Origin: JAIVGZ01 sp964552205
Lineage (GTDB): Bacteria; Pseudomonadota; Gammaproteobacteria; Natronospirales; JAIVGZ01
DNA: 64,000 nt
Assembly: GCA_964552205.1 (NCBI GenBank)
Contig: CAZKFT010000001.1
Coordinates: forward strand, 62,001-126,000
Direction of reading: 5' to 3'
Shown in pieces: positions 9,820 to 19,185 of this stretch. Under the pieces are notes generated by a model. It ran no database searches. It was not told the origin of the DNA and was given only the letters and a program-made list of their open reading frames with translations. A program made the position numbers and the translations under genes. The stretch's first letter is position 1; every line of letters starts with the position of its first letter.

Positions 9820-10763
9820 GCCTGCGAGGCCGGTACGGGAAAGTGGCCGTCATCTACGGCGGGCTGGGAGCAGAGCGCGAGGTGTCACTCAACAGTGGCA
9901 AGCGCGTGCTGGCCGCTCTCCAGACGCAGGGCATTGACGCTCACGGTGTGGATGCTGACTCCAACCTGTTGCACGCATTGCAAGAGGGGCGCTTTGACCG
10001 CGCGTTCATCGTGCTGCATGGCACGGGCGGTGAAGACGGGCGACTGCAAGGCGCACTCGAGTGGTTGGGCCTGCCATATACGGGATCCGGCGTGCTCGGT
10101 TCGGCATTGTCCATGGACAAGCTCCATTGCAAGCACATCTGGAGTGCATTGGACTTGCCTACGCCCGCATTCGTGATGCTCGGTTCCACCGCAGACTGCG
10201 AACTTGCTGTCGCGGAGCTTGGGTTGCCTCTGATTGTCAAGCCCGCGCGCGAGGGTTCCAGCGTGGGCATGTCGAAAGTGAATACCGCTTCGGAAATTGA
10301 AGCCGCTTACGCGGTGGCGCGTGAGTACGACAGTTGTGTCATTGCGGAACGCTGGGTCGGCAACGGGGAATACACGGTGTCCTTGCTGGGTGATCAGGTG
10401 CTTCCCGCCATCAAGATCGAGACCCCGCGCGCTTTCTATGACTACGCAGCCAAGTACACAGAGGACACCACCCGTTACCTCATTCCTTGTGGTCTGGATG
10501 AAGCCTCAGAATCGGAGCTTGCGCAACTCGCAGCGCTCGCGTTCAAGGCCATCGGTGGTGAGGGTTGGGGACGCGTGGACGCGATGCGGGATGCGGACGG
10601 GACCTTCCATCTGATAGACGTGAATACCGTGCCCGGCATGACCGACCACAGTCTCGTGCCGATGGCTGCAAAAGCACGGGGTATCAGTTTCGAGGAGTTG
10701 TGTGCGCGCATCCTGGACACCAGCTTCGTGGACCGTGACCCGGCGACGGGAGGTGCCCGATGA
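9816..10763 (+). CDS. ddlB: D-alanine:D-alanine ligase
   Basis: This ATP-grasp enzyme makes the D-Ala-D-Ala dipeptide used by MurF. The protein is 315 aa. It shows the N-terminal GG...ER..S pattern (GGLGAEREVS), the ATP-binding loop EGSSVGM near residue 146, and the metal-binding IDVNTVPGMT near residue 265. The 4-bp overlaps with murC and ftsQ and the dcw location support the ddlB name over other Ddl paralogues. Confidence 0.96.
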   Translation: MSLRGRYGKVAVIYGGLGAEREVSLNSGKRVLAALQTQGIDAHGVDADSNLLHALQEGRFDRAFIVLHGTGGEDGRLQGALEWLGLPYTGSGVLGSALSMDKLHCKHIWSALDLPTPAFVMLGSTADCELAVAELGLPLIVKPAREGSSVGMSKVNTASEIEAAYAVAREYDSCVIAERWVGNGEYTVSLLGDQVLPAIKIETPRAFYDYAAKYTEDTTRYLIPCGLDEASESELAQLAALAFKAIGGEGWGRVDAMRDADGTFHLIDVNTVPGMTDHSLVPMAAKARGISFEELCARILDTSFVDRDPATGGAR

Positions 10764-11530
10764 GCGCGCGCCGTCGCAGGAAGCAGGCACCGAAGGGGCC
10801 GGCATTGCGCTCGCGTCTGCTTATAGGTGGGACCGCGGTGGCCGTGGTTGCTGCAATCGGCGGCGTAGGGTTTTTCGCCTGGGAATACCGTGATTCGCTT
10901 CCGCGCTGGCCAGAGGATGGATTGACGCCCGTACAACGCGTGGTGGTCGAAGGTCCGTTCGAACACGTTACGACCGGCGAAGTCGAAGATGCGGTCCTGC
11001 CGCACCTGACTGGCAGTTTCTTCACGGTGAACTTGGCGGCCATCCAGAACGCGACGGAAGCACTGCCCTGGGTGGCGCGTGCACAGGTGAAGCGGGAGTG
11101 GCCGGATGGCGTCCACATCGTGGTGACCGAGGAGCGTGCCGCCTGGTTGTGGGGTGATGACGCCTTACTCAATGAGCGCGCGGAACTCTTTGTGCAAGGC
11201 GTCCAAAGCCGTCCGCAGGGGCTACCGCGGCTGGATGGCCCAGCAGGATCGGAGCGCGTCGTTGCCGAGCGCTACCTGGATCTGGACCACACCCTGTCCA
11301 ACTGTGCCATGCGCATTGCGCGCATGGAGGTGGATGGGCGAAGGGCTTGGCGCGCAACGCTGGATGGCGGACTGGTCCTTCATTTGGGAAGGCAGGACGC
11401 GCAGGCACGCGCCTCACGGTTCTGTGATGTCGTGCTCGTCGCGTTGGCGCCACGGTTGCGGCAGGTCGCATACGTGGACATGCGTTACACGAACGGGTTT
11501 GCAGTTGGTTGGCGAGTTCAAGGGGGTTAG
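10760..11530 (+). CDS. ftsQ: Cell division protein FtsQ
   Basis: FtsQ is a bitopic inner-membrane protein that bridges early and late divisome parts through FtsB and FtsL. The 256-aa protein has a basic cytoplasmic N-terminus (MSARRRRKQAPKG), one membrane segment at about residues 22-40, a POTRA domain at about 55-125 (VVVEGPFEHV) and a beta domain after it. It lies between ddlB (4-bp overlap) and ftsA, its standard position. Confidence 0.94.
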   Translation: MSARRRRKQAPKGPALRSRLLIGGTAVAVVAAIGGVGFFAWEYRDSLPRWPEDGLTPVQRVVVEGPFEHVTTGEVEDAVLPHLTGSFFTVNLAAIQNATEALPWVARAQVKREWPDGVHIVVTEERAAWLWGDDALLNERAELFVQGVQSRPQGLPRLDGPAGSERVVAERYLDLDHTLSNCAMRIARMEVDGRRAWRATLDGGLVLHLGRQDAQARASRFCDVVLVALAPRLRQVAYVDMRYTNGFAVGWRVQGG

Positions 11531-11535
11531 AGCAG

Positions 11536-12768
11536 ATGTCGAGGAAATCGGAAAAGAACCTAATCGTCGGTCTCGATATCGGGACCTCGAAGGTAGTTGC
11601 CATCGTCGGCGAGATTGGCCCTGACGGCACACTCGAGATCATCGGTATCGGATCGCATCCATCCAAGGGCCTACGCAAGGGCGTGGTGGTCAATATCGAG
11701 TCCACCGTCGAGTCCATTGAGCGGGCGGTCGAGGAGGCGGAGCTGATGGCCGGGTGCGAAGTGCACTCGGTGTTCACCGGCATCGCCGGCAGCCATGTGC
11801 GCAGTCTCAACTCGCACGGCATCGTTGCCATCCGGGACAAGGAAGTGACCGCTGGAGATGTGGACAGGGTTATCGACGCCGCCCGTGCAGTGGCCATTCC
11901 GGCCGACCAGAAAATCCTGCACATCCTTCCGCAGGAGTTCGTGATCGACAACCAGGATGGCATCAAGGAGCCCATCGGCATGTCCGGGGTGCGCCTCGAA
12001 GCCAAGGTGCACATCGTGACCGGGGCACTGTCAGCGGCTCAGAACATCATCAAATGTGTCCGCCGATGTGGCCTTGAGGTGGATGACATCATCCTGGAGC
12101 AGATCGCCTCCAGCTATTCCGTCCTGACTGAGGACGAGAAGGGGCTGGGTGTGTGCCTGGTCGATATCGGCGGCGGCACCACCGACATTGCCGTGTTCAC
12201 GGATGGGTCTATCCGACACACGGCAGTCATCCCGATTGCCGGCGACCAAGTCACCAACGACATTGCCGTCGCACTGAGGACGCCGACCCAGTACGCCGAG
12301 GAAATCAAGGTCAAGTACGCCTGCGCGCTACCCAACCTGGCCAGCCCGGACGACACCATCGAAGTACCTAGTGTTGGCGACCGCCCGCCACGGCGACTTG
12401 CGCGCCAGACGCTGGCAGAAGTGGTGGAGCCGCGTTACGAGGAACTCTTCTCACTGATTCACAGCGAGCTCCGTAGGAGCGGCTTTGAAGACTTGTGCGC
12501 CGCGGGAATCGTGCTTACCGGCGGAAGCTCGAAGATGGAAGGCGCGGTGGAACTCGCCGAAGAGGTGTTCCACATGCCGGTGCGGCTGGGGATGCCCCAG
12601 GGCGTCACCGGTCTGTCAGATGTGGTGCGCAACCCGATTCACGCAACAGGTGTCGGGCTGTTGATGTTTGGGATGCAAAGCAATTCGCGCCGATCGCATA
12701 TGCCGATCGGCGGTGGAGCAAGAGAGCTCTGGGAACGGATGAAAAGCTGGTTCCAGGGCAATTTCTGA
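11536..12768 (+). CDS. ftsA: Cell division protein FtsA
   Basis: FtsA is the actin-like ATPase that tethers FtsZ to the membrane. The protein is 410 aa from ATG 11536 (MSRKSEKN). Phosphate-binding loops are visible as VGLDIGTSK near the N-terminus and VDIGGGTTD near residue 210, and LTGGSS near 330. The last residues (ELWERMKSWFQGNF) form the amphipathic membrane-targeting helix. An in-frame ATG at 11509 is inside ftsQ and less likely. ftsZ follows after 33 bp. Confidence 0.96.
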   Translation: MSRKSEKNLIVGLDIGTSKVVAIVGEIGPDGTLEIIGIGSHPSKGLRKGVVVNIESTVESIERAVEEAELMAGCEVHSVFTGIAGSHVRSLNSHGIVAIRDKEVTAGDVDRVIDAARAVAIPADQKILHILPQEFVIDNQDGIKEPIGMSGVRLEAKVHIVTGALSAAQNIIKCVRRCGLEVDDIILEQIASSYSVLTEDEKGLGVCLVDIGGGTTDIAVFTDGSIRHTAVIPIAGDQVTNDIAVALRTPTQYAEEIKVKYACALPNLASPDDTIEVPSVGDRPPRRLARQTLAEVVEPRYEELFSLIHSELRRSGFEDLCAAGIVLTGGSSKMEGAVELAEEVFHMPVRLGMPQGVTGLSDVVRNPIHATGVGLLMFGMQSNSRRSHMPIGGGARELWERMKSWFQGNF

Positions 12769-12801
12769 TGTTAGGCAACGACAAGCAACAAGGGGGCAAC
12801 A

Positions 12802-13959
12802 ATGACTTTTGAACTGATGGATGCATACAGCCAGAACGCTGTAATCAAGGTGATAGGCGTGGGAGGCGGTGGCGGAAATGCCGTGGCCCACATGGTCAAC
12901 GCAGGTATCGAGGGCGTGGATTTCATCTGCGCCAACACCGATGCGCAGGCACTGAAGAACACGTCCACGCGTACCGTGTTGCAGCTGGGCTGCAACATCA
13001 CCAAAGGGCTTGGCGCGGGCGCCAACCCGGAGGTCGGAAAGCAGGCAGCACTGGAAGACCGCGACCGTATCGAAGAGGTGATTGCTGGCAGCGACATGCT
13101 GTTCATCACCTGCGGGATGGGCGGCGGTACGGGTACAGGCGGAGCACCCATCGTGGCGCAGGTGGCGCGCGAGCTGGGAATCCTCACCGTGGCCGTGGTG
13201 ACCAAGCCGTTCCCCTTCGAAGGGAAGAAGCGTATGGGCATCGCCATGCAGGGTATCGAGGAACTGTCCAAGCATGTGGACTCCCTCATCACCATCCCCA
13301 ACGAGAAGTTGCTGACCGTCCTCGGTAAGCAGGTCACGTTGCCGGATGCTTTCCGCGCGGCAAACGATGTCTTGATGAATGCGGTACAGGGCATCGCGGA
13401 ACTGATCACCCGCCCCGGCCTAATCAATGTGGACTTCGCGGACGTGCGTACCGTGATGTCAGAGATGGGCATGGCAATGATGGGTTCCGGGGTTGCTTCC
13501 GGACCGGAACGGGCACGGGAAGCCGCAGAGGCCGCCATCCACAGCCCGCTGCTGGAGGACATCAATCTGGCTGGCGCTCGCGGCATTCTGGTCAATGTGA
13601 CCGCTGGCAACGACCTGTCCATCGGCGAGTTCGAGGAAGTCGGCAACGCCGTCGGCGAATTCGCCGCGGAGGATGCCACGGTGGTCGTCGGTACCGTGAT
13701 CGACCCGGATATGACCGGGGAGCTGCGGGTAACCGTGGTTGCCACGGGCCTCGGCCTTCCAGCTGTCGCACGTCGCCCAGTCGAAGACAAACGCCCTGAA
13801 ATCAAGGTGGTCAAGCAGGTCGCCAACTCGGATGTCAATTACGAGGACCTAGATCGCCCGACGGTGATTCGTCGTGGCAAGGCCGAAGAGGCCGGTCCAA
13901 ACCGCAACGACCCGGCATACCTCGATATTCCGGCGTTCCTGCGGCGCCAGGCGGACTGA
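12802..13959 (+). CDS. ftsZ: Cell division GTPase FtsZ
   Basis: FtsZ is the tubulin homologue that forms the division ring. The protein is 385 aa, with GVGGGGGNAV near residue 17, the tubulin signature GGGTGTG near residue 107, and the T7 loop NVDFADVR near residue 210. The conserved C-terminal peptide that binds FtsA and ZapD is present (YLDIPAFLRRQAD). A strong Shine-Dalgarno stretch (AAGGGGGC) lies just before the start at 12802. Confidence 0.98.
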   Translation: MTFELMDAYSQNAVIKVIGVGGGGGNAVAHMVNAGIEGVDFICANTDAQALKNTSTRTVLQLGCNITKGLGAGANPEVGKQAALEDRDRIEEVIAGSDMLFITCGMGGGTGTGGAPIVAQVARELGILTVAVVTKPFPFEGKKRMGIAMQGIEELSKHVDSLITIPNEKLLTVLGKQVTLPDAFRAANDVLMNAVQGIAELITRPGLINVDFADVRTVMSEMGMAMMGSGVASGPERAREAAEAAIHSPLLEDINLAGARGILVNVTAGNDLSIGEFEEVGNAVGEFAAEDATVVVGTVIDPDMTGELRVTVVATGLGLPAVARRPVEDKRPEIKVVKQVANSDVNYEDLDRPTVIRRGKAEEAGPNRNDPAYLDIPAFLRRQAD

Positions 13960-13984
13960 CCGTCCGGCGAGGATGCGACCAGTT

Positions 13985-14020
13985 CCACGGCGGCGGGCAA
14001 GCCCCCGCTCGCCGTCGTGG
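13985..14020 (+). terminator. GC-rich hairpin after ftsZ, no U-tract
   Basis: CCACG-G-CGGC pairs with GCCG-T-CGTGG, with an inner GGGC/GCCC pair around a two-base loop. It lies 25 bp after the ftsZ stop. There is no run of T after it, so it may be an attenuator or an mRNA-stabilising hairpin rather than a classical intrinsic terminator. Confidence 0.35.
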
Positions 14021-14053
14021 GAGCTGCAGCCCAACCCCTGATGAATCAAAAAG

Positions 14054-14080
14054 TTGCGCTGCTTTTTAACACTGTGTTAA
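14054..14080 (+). promoter_or_regulatory. Possible sigma-70 promoter of lpxC
   Basis: TTGCGC at 14054-14059 and TGTTAA at 14075-14080 stand 15 bp apart in an AT-richer patch just before lpxC. Both hexamers and the spacing are imperfect. Separate transcription of lpxC is known in other gammaproteobacteria, but this call is weak. Confidence 0.25.
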
Positions 14081-14092
14081 TGTTCGCCCGGC

Positions 14093-15001
14093 ATGCTCAG
14101 ACAGCGAACTTTGAAGAATACTATCCGTGCGACCGGAGTTGGACTTCACTCCGGCGATAAGGTGTACCTGACGCTGCGTCCCGCAGCGGTCAATTCTGGC
14201 ATCATTTTTCGTCGCGTAGACCTTGACCCTGTGGTTGAGATTCATGCGCATGCGGAAAACGTCGGTGAAACCCAACTGTCCACCACGCTGGTCGAAGGTG
14301 GCGCAAAAGTGTCCACGGTGGAGCATTTGCTGTCGGCGATTGCGGGACTGGGTATCGACAATGCGTATGTCGACCTGAGCGCTGCCGAGGTCCCCATCAT
14401 GGACGGCAGTGCTGGTCCATTCGTGTTCCTTCTGCAGAGCGCGGGTATCGCGGAGCAGAATGCGCACAAGCGTTTCATCCGGATCAAGAAAACCGTCGAG
14501 GTCCGAGAGGGCGACAAATGGGCGCGTTTCGAGCCCTACGAGGGCTTCAAGGTTGGCTTCCAGATTGACTTCGATCATCCAGTCTTCAAAAAGCACCGTC
14601 AGTCGGCAGAAATAGACTTTTCCAGCACTTCCTTCGTCAAGGAAGTGAGTCGTGCGCGCACCTTCGGGTTCATGCGCGACATCGAATACTTGCGTGAGCG
14701 CAACCTTGCGCTGGGTGGCAGCTTGGACAATGCCGTGGTCGTGGATGATTTCCGTGTCCTGAACGAGGACGGCCTCCGTTACGAGGACGAGTTCGTCAAG
14801 CACAAGATTCTGGATGCCATCGGCGACCTTTATCTTCTTGGTCATAGCCTCATCGGGGCATTCAATGGCTACAAGTCCGGGCATGCATTGAACAACAAAT
14901 TGCTACGGACACTCATGGCGGATGTCACGGCCTGGGAAGAGGTCACATTTGATGACCCGGCCGCCGCACCTATTTCCTACCTGGCCCCGGTCACCATTTA
15001 A
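14093..15001 (+). CDS. lpxC: UDP-3-O-acyl-N-acetylglucosamine deacetylase LpxC
   Basis: LpxC carries out the first committed step of lipid A synthesis, a zinc-dependent deacetylation. The 302-aa protein has the first zinc histidine in STVEHLLSA near residue 77, the GSLDNAVVVDD region near 210, and the second zinc/catalytic block KHKILDAIGDL near 235, followed by GHSLIG. The 133-bp spacer before it breaks the coupled dcw chain and holds a hairpin. Its stop overlaps the convergent dciA-like gene by 4 bp. Confidence 0.97.
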   Translation: MLRQRTLKNTIRATGVGLHSGDKVYLTLRPAAVNSGIIFRRVDLDPVVEIHAHAENVGETQLSTTLVEGGAKVSTVEHLLSAIAGLGIDNAYVDLSAAEVPIMDGSAGPFVFLLQSAGIAEQNAHKRFIRIKKTVEVREGDKWARFEPYEGFKVGFQIDFDHPVFKKHRQSAEIDFSSTSFVKEVSRARTFGFMRDIEYLRERNLALGGSLDNAVVVDDFRVLNEDGLRYEDEFVKHKILDAIGDLYLLGHSLIGAFNGYKSGHALNNKLLRTLMADVTAWEEVTFDDPAAAPISYLAPVTI

Positions 15002-15441
15002 CGTTTTGCGTGTTCGGCCAGGCGTCTCAACGCCGCGGCCAGGGGTGCGTGCTCGACACTGGCGGCAGTACTTTCCAGGATCCGAGCGGCTTGCGGGGAG
15101 AGTGTCAGAGGGTCACTGATGGCGGGTGGCTCGACCATGGGCCGGTGTTGGAGGACCACGCGGCACTCGGAAACGGGTGTGCCAGCGGCTTCAAGCTTTC
15201 GTTGGATTTCCGCGGTGTGGTACCGTAGCCGCGTCGCCCAGCTGCCCGTATCGGCTGCCAGGGTAAGACGTCCCTCCTGATAACCGGTGACGGTGCAGTG
15301 GGGGAGTAGCTCGGGGTTCAGGACCCCGGCAACGAGTTTATCGATCTTGGACAAGTGACGAGCGCGCTCTGTGAGCGATGCGAGCATGGGTCCGGGGGCG
15401 GACAGTAGATGACGAGGCCTGTTGTTAAGTGGGTCAGTCAT
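14998..15441 (-). CDS. DUF721 (DciA-like) protein
   Basis: A 147-aa protein resembling the DUF721 family, whose DciA members recruit the replicative helicase DnaB. What is seen is a KH-like core at about residues 35-100 (LNPELLPHCTV, RLTLAADTGSWATRLRYH) and an alanine-rich tail. Its place between lpxC and secA matches the lineage. I chose the ATG at 15441 because upstream in-frame starts would run into the divergent M23 peptidase. No good ribosome site is visible. The helicase-loader role is inferred from family and position only. Confidence 0.75.
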   Translation of the reverse strand: MTDPLNNRPRHLLSAPGPMLASLTERARHLSKIDKLVAGVLNPELLPHCTVTGYQEGRLTLAADTGSWATRLRYHTAEIQRKLEAAGTPVSECRVVLQHRPMVEPPAISDPLTLSPQAARILESTAASVEHAPLAAALRRLAEHAKR

Positions 15442-15456
15442 GGGGGAAGAGAGTAG

Positions 15457-16380
15457 ATGAACCTGATACTCCTGACAAAGCGGCATGGCCGCCCAATCAC
15501 ACTGAACCTCGGTGCGCCCGCGGTCATGGCTGTCGTTGGTACAGCCGTGCTGCTCCTTTGCGCATTGGCATTCATGGTCGGTGGCGTCTGGAGCGGGTGG
15601 CAGGGTGAGCGCGACGCCCGCGCCAGGACCGATGCCTGGCAGCAGGAAATCGCGCGCCAGCGCGCGGAGATCGAGGATGCAAAGCTGGCGGCCCGGGAAG
15701 GACTGGATGCTCTTGCCCTGCGGCTCGGTCAGGCCCATGCCCATATCCTGCGTCTGGATGCCCTTGGGCAGCGGCTGACCCGTGTGGCGGATCTGGAGTT
15801 GGGCGAGTTCGACTTCGAGCAACTCCCAGCCTTGGGGGGACCAGAGGAGCGCACGGGTGACAGCCTGTCCGCCGTTGATTTCATCACTGCCTTGGACAAT
15901 CTCTCTGTGCAGTTGGCCCACCGTCAGCAGCAACTCAACGTGCTGGACAACCTGTTGCTGAATCGCAACCTACAGCGGCGGGTCCTCCCTGCGGGCAGGC
16001 CGGTAGTATCTGGCTGGATTTCCTCGCATTTCGGTATGCGCAACGATCCTTTCACCGGGCAACGAGCCCACCATGGCGGTATCGACTTCGCGGGCCGCGA
16101 GGGCTCCCAAGTGGTGGCGGTCGCTGCAGGCGTGGTCACCTATTCCGGTGACCGGTTCGGCTACGGCAAGATGGTAGAGATCAACCACGGCAATGGGTAT
16201 GTCACCCGCTACGCCCACAACCGCGAGAATCTGGTTCAGGTCGGTGATGCAGTGAAAAAGGGTGACCACATCGCCCATATGGGCATGACCGGTCGAGCCA
16301 CCGCGCCCCATGTCCATTTCGAGGTCCTGCACAACGGACGTGGGGTCAATCCCCTGCAGTACATCCGCGCAGTCAACTAA
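15457..16380 (+). CDS. M23 (LytM-type) peptidase, membrane anchored
   Basis: A 307-aa envelope protein that probably cleaves peptidoglycan cross-bridges or activates an amidase. It has one hydrophobic anchor at about residues 22-45, a coiled-coil-like charged and alanine-rich stretch at about 50-110, and a C-terminal M23 domain. The zinc motifs look intact: HxxxD in HHGGIDF near residue 205 and HxH in HVHFEV near 285, so it is probably catalytic rather than EnvC-like. GGGGAAGAGAG before the ATG serves as ribosome site. A gene of this kind before secA is common in this lineage. Confidence 0.88.
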   Translation: MNLILLTKRHGRPITLNLGAPAVMAVVGTAVLLLCALAFMVGGVWSGWQGERDARARTDAWQQEIARQRAEIEDAKLAAREGLDALALRLGQAHAHILRLDALGQRLTRVADLELGEFDFEQLPALGGPEERTGDSLSAVDFITALDNLSVQLAHRQQQLNVLDNLLLNRNLQRRVLPAGRPVVSGWISSHFGMRNDPFTGQRAHHGGIDFAGREGSQVVAVAAGVVTYSGDRFGYGKMVEINHGNGYVTRYAHNRENLVQVGDAVKKGDHIAHMGMTGRATAPHVHFEVLHNGRGVNPLQYIRAVN

Positions 16381-16458
16381 GCCTCGTCCCCAGACCCTCC
16401 GTGCATCCGTCGGATGAGGTATCATTTCGCCCTTTGACAGTCCCGGGTCCGTAAATCC

Positions 16459-19179
16459 ATGTTCTTGAGCAAGTTCTTCAGTCGCATCTTCGGTAGTCGT
16501 AACGACCGGTTCCTTCGTACGCTGAACAAACGCGTAGCGGAGATCAACGCTCTGGAGCCTGCCATGCAGGCGCTCGCAGACGGCGAACTTCGTGCAAAGA
16601 CAGCTGAGTTCCGCCAGCGGTTCGCCGATGGCGAGACGCTGGATGCGCTGCTTCCGGAGGCCTTTGCGGTGGTAAGGGAAGCGGGTCGGCGAACGCTCGG
16701 GATGCGCCACTTCGATGTACAGCTCATTGGTGGCATGGTCCTGCATCAGGGCCGCATCGCGGAGATGCGTACCGGTGAGGGTAAGACTCTTGTCGCCACG
16801 CTGGCGGCCTACCTGAATGCCTTGAGTGGCAAGGCCGTGCATGTCATCACCGTCAATGACTACCTCGCGCGACGCGATGCCCGCTGGATGGGCAAGATTT
16901 ACGAGGCCCTTGGCATGAGCGTCGGCGTGGTCGTGCAGGGGCAGGATCCGGCCACCAAGCGTGCGGCCTATGCTGCGGACATCACCTACGGGACGAACAA
17001 CGAGTACGGGTTTGACTACCTGCGGGACAACATGGCCTTCCGCAAGGATGACAAAGCCCAGCGGGATCTTGGCTTTGCCATCGTTGACGAAGTGGACTCC
17101 ATCCTGATCGACGAAGCGCGTACGCCACTCATCATCTCCGGCCCGGCAGATGACCATACCGACATGTATGTCGCCGTGAACAAACTCATTCCCAAGCTGA
17201 AGCAACAGGAAGAAGAGGGTGACCCGGGCGACTTCACTGTGGACGAGAAGGTTCGGCAGGTCTTCCTCACCGAGGATGGCCACGCCCACGTTGAGGAGTT
17301 GATGATGTCGGCGGGTTTGCTGCGCGAGGGCGAGTCTCTCTATGACGCCGCCAACATCCAGCTCATGCATCATGTGAACGCGGCGCTGCGCGCGCATTCG
17401 CTGTTCACGCGGGATGTGGAGTACATCGTCCAAGACGGCCAGATTGTCATCGTGGACGAGTTCACCGGTCGTACCATGCCAGGCCGCCGGTGGTCAGAAG
17501 GGCTGCATCAGGCGGTGGAGGCCAAGGAAGGCGTCAAGATCCAGAATGAGAACCAGACGCTCGCCTCCATCACCTTCCAGAACTACTTCCGCATGTATGG
17601 AAAACTCGCGGGCATGACCGGTACGGCAGATACCGAGGCCTTCGAATTCCAGCAGATTTACGGGCTTGAGGTCATCGTCATCCCGACCAACCAGCCCATG
17701 GTCCGCAATGACATGTCCGACTTGGTGTTCCTGACGGCGGAAGAGAAATACCGCGCCATTATCGTGGACATCCGGGACTGCAGAGAGCGTGGCCAGCCGG
17801 TGCTCGTAGGCACCGCCTCCATCGACACCTCAGAGCACCTGTCGCGCCTGCTGGAGAAGGAGAAGATTCCGCACCGCGTGCTCAACGCCAAGCAGCATGA
17901 AAAGGAAGCGGAAATCATTGCCCAAGCAGGCCGCCCCGGAGTGGTGACCATCGCGACCAATATGGCTGGCCGCGGTACCGACATCGTGCTCGGTGGCAGT
18001 CTGGACTCGGAACTGGAATCTCTGGGAGAGGACGCGCCCAAGGAAGAAATCGCGAAGGTGAAGGCTGATTGGCAGAAGCGCCATGAGACCGTGGTGGCCG
18101 CCGGTGGCTTGCATATCATCGGCAGTGAGCGCCACGAGTCCCGTCGCATCGACAACCAGCTACGCGGTCGCGCCGGCCGTCAAGGTGACCCGGGCTCGTC
18201 GCGCTTCTATCTGTCCATGGAAGACAACCTCCTTCGCATTTTCGGAGCCGGCAGGGTCACCAACCTGTTGCGCAAACTCGGTGTGGAGGAAGGTGAGGCC
18301 ATAGAGCACCCATGGGTCACCAAGCAGATAGAGCAGGCACAGCGCAAGGTCGAGGCGCACAACTTCGACATCCGTAAGCAGTTGCTCGAGTACGATGACG
18401 TCGCCAACGACCAGCGCAAGGTGGTCTACGAACAACGCAATGAGCTGATGGAGACCGATGACATCTCCGAAGTCATCACCAACATCCGCCAAGATGTGGT
18501 CGAGGCGCTGATTGACACCTACATTCCGCCGCGCAGCCTGGATGAGACATGGGATGTCGAGGGGCTGGAGACCGCTTTGGAGCGGGACCTCGCGGTCAAA
18601 CTGCCGGTGCAGCAGTGGCTGGACGACGATGATCAGCTGGACGAGACGGGCTTGCGTGCGAGAATTCTCGAAGAAGTCGAGAGGTCATACAACGGTAAGT
18701 TGGAGCAGGCCGGCCCTGAGGTGATGCGCCATTTCGAGAAGGCGGTCATGTTGCAGGTGTTGGACCAGCTGTGGAAGGAGCATCTGGCAGCGATGGATTA
18801 TCTGCGCCAGGGTATCCACCTGCGTGGGTACGCGCAGCGCAATCCGAAGCAGGAGTACAAGCGCGAGGCATTCGCGATGTTCCAGGACCTGCTGGAACGC
18901 CTCAAGCACGAAGTCATCACTGTCCTATGCAAGGTTCAGGTAAGGGCCGAGGACGATGTGAAGAAAATGGAAGAGCGCAAGCAGCCACAGCCCTCTCGCA
19001 TGAGTTTCCAGCACGCTGAGGCGCCCAACGCGGTTGCCGGTGGTCCTGCACCCGCTGACGGTGGGTCAGCACAACAGCAGCAGCCATTCGTGCGGGATGA
19101 CCCTAAAGTCGGACGCAACGACCCCTGTCCTTGTGGGTCTGGGCAGAAGTACAAGCACTGCCACGGCAAGCTTTCCTAA
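16459..19179 (+). CDS. secA: Preprotein translocase ATPase SecA
   Basis: SecA drives unfolded preproteins through SecYEG. The 906-aa protein has Walker A (TGEGKT, near residue 103), Walker B/DEAD-like VDEVDSI near 210, the preprotein-binding domain, and GRAGRQGDPG of the second nucleotide-binding fold near 570. The C-terminus keeps the zinc-binding SecB site CPCGSGQKYKHC. There is no SecM-like gene upstream, only 78 bp after the M23 peptidase stop. The Nudix fusion follows 6 bp later and may be cotranscribed. Confidence 0.98.
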   Translation: MFLSKFFSRIFGSRNDRFLRTLNKRVAEINALEPAMQALADGELRAKTAEFRQRFADGETLDALLPEAFAVVREAGRRTLGMRHFDVQLIGGMVLHQGRIAEMRTGEGKTLVATLAAYLNALSGKAVHVITVNDYLARRDARWMGKIYEALGMSVGVVVQGQDPATKRAAYAADITYGTNNEYGFDYLRDNMAFRKDDKAQRDLGFAIVDEVDSILIDEARTPLIISGPADDHTDMYVAVNKLIPKLKQQEEEGDPGDFTVDEKVRQVFLTEDGHAHVEELMMSAGLLREGESLYDAANIQLMHHVNAALRAHSLFTRDVEYIVQDGQIVIVDEFTGRTMPGRRWSEGLHQAVEAKEGVKIQNENQTLASITFQNYFRMYGKLAGMTGTADTEAFEFQQIYGLEVIVIPTNQPMVRNDMSDLVFLTAEEKYRAIIVDIRDCRERGQPVLVGTASIDTSEHLSRLLEKEKIPHRVLNAKQHEKEAEIIAQAGRPGVVTIATNMAGRGTDIVLGGSLDSELESLGEDAPKEEIAKVKADWQKRHETVVAAGGLHIIGSERHESRRIDNQLRGRAGRQGDPGSSRFYLSMEDNLLRIFGAGRVTNLLRKLGVEEGEAIEHPWVTKQIEQAQRKVEAHNFDIRKQLLEYDDVANDQRKVVYEQRNELMETDDISEVITNIRQDVVEALIDTYIPPRSLDETWDVEGLETALERDLAVKLPVQQWLDDDDQLDETGLRARILEEVERSYNGKLEQAGPEVMRHFEKAVMLQVLDQLWKEHLAAMDYLRQGIHLRGYAQRNPKQEYKREAFAMFQDLLERLKHEVITVLCKVQVRAEDDVKKMEERKQPQPSRMSFQHAEAPNAVAGGPAPADGGSAQQQQPFVRDDPKVGRNDPCPCGSGQKYKHCHGKLS

Positions 19180-19185
19180 GGCACC

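Noticed and set aside
16381..16458. A secM-like arrest gene before secA
   Set aside because: There are only 78 bp, with no start codon followed by a signal peptide or arrest sequence.
15970..17433. 487-codon minus-strand open frame under the M23 gene and secA
   Set aside because: It mirrors codon bias of secA and matches no family I recognise.
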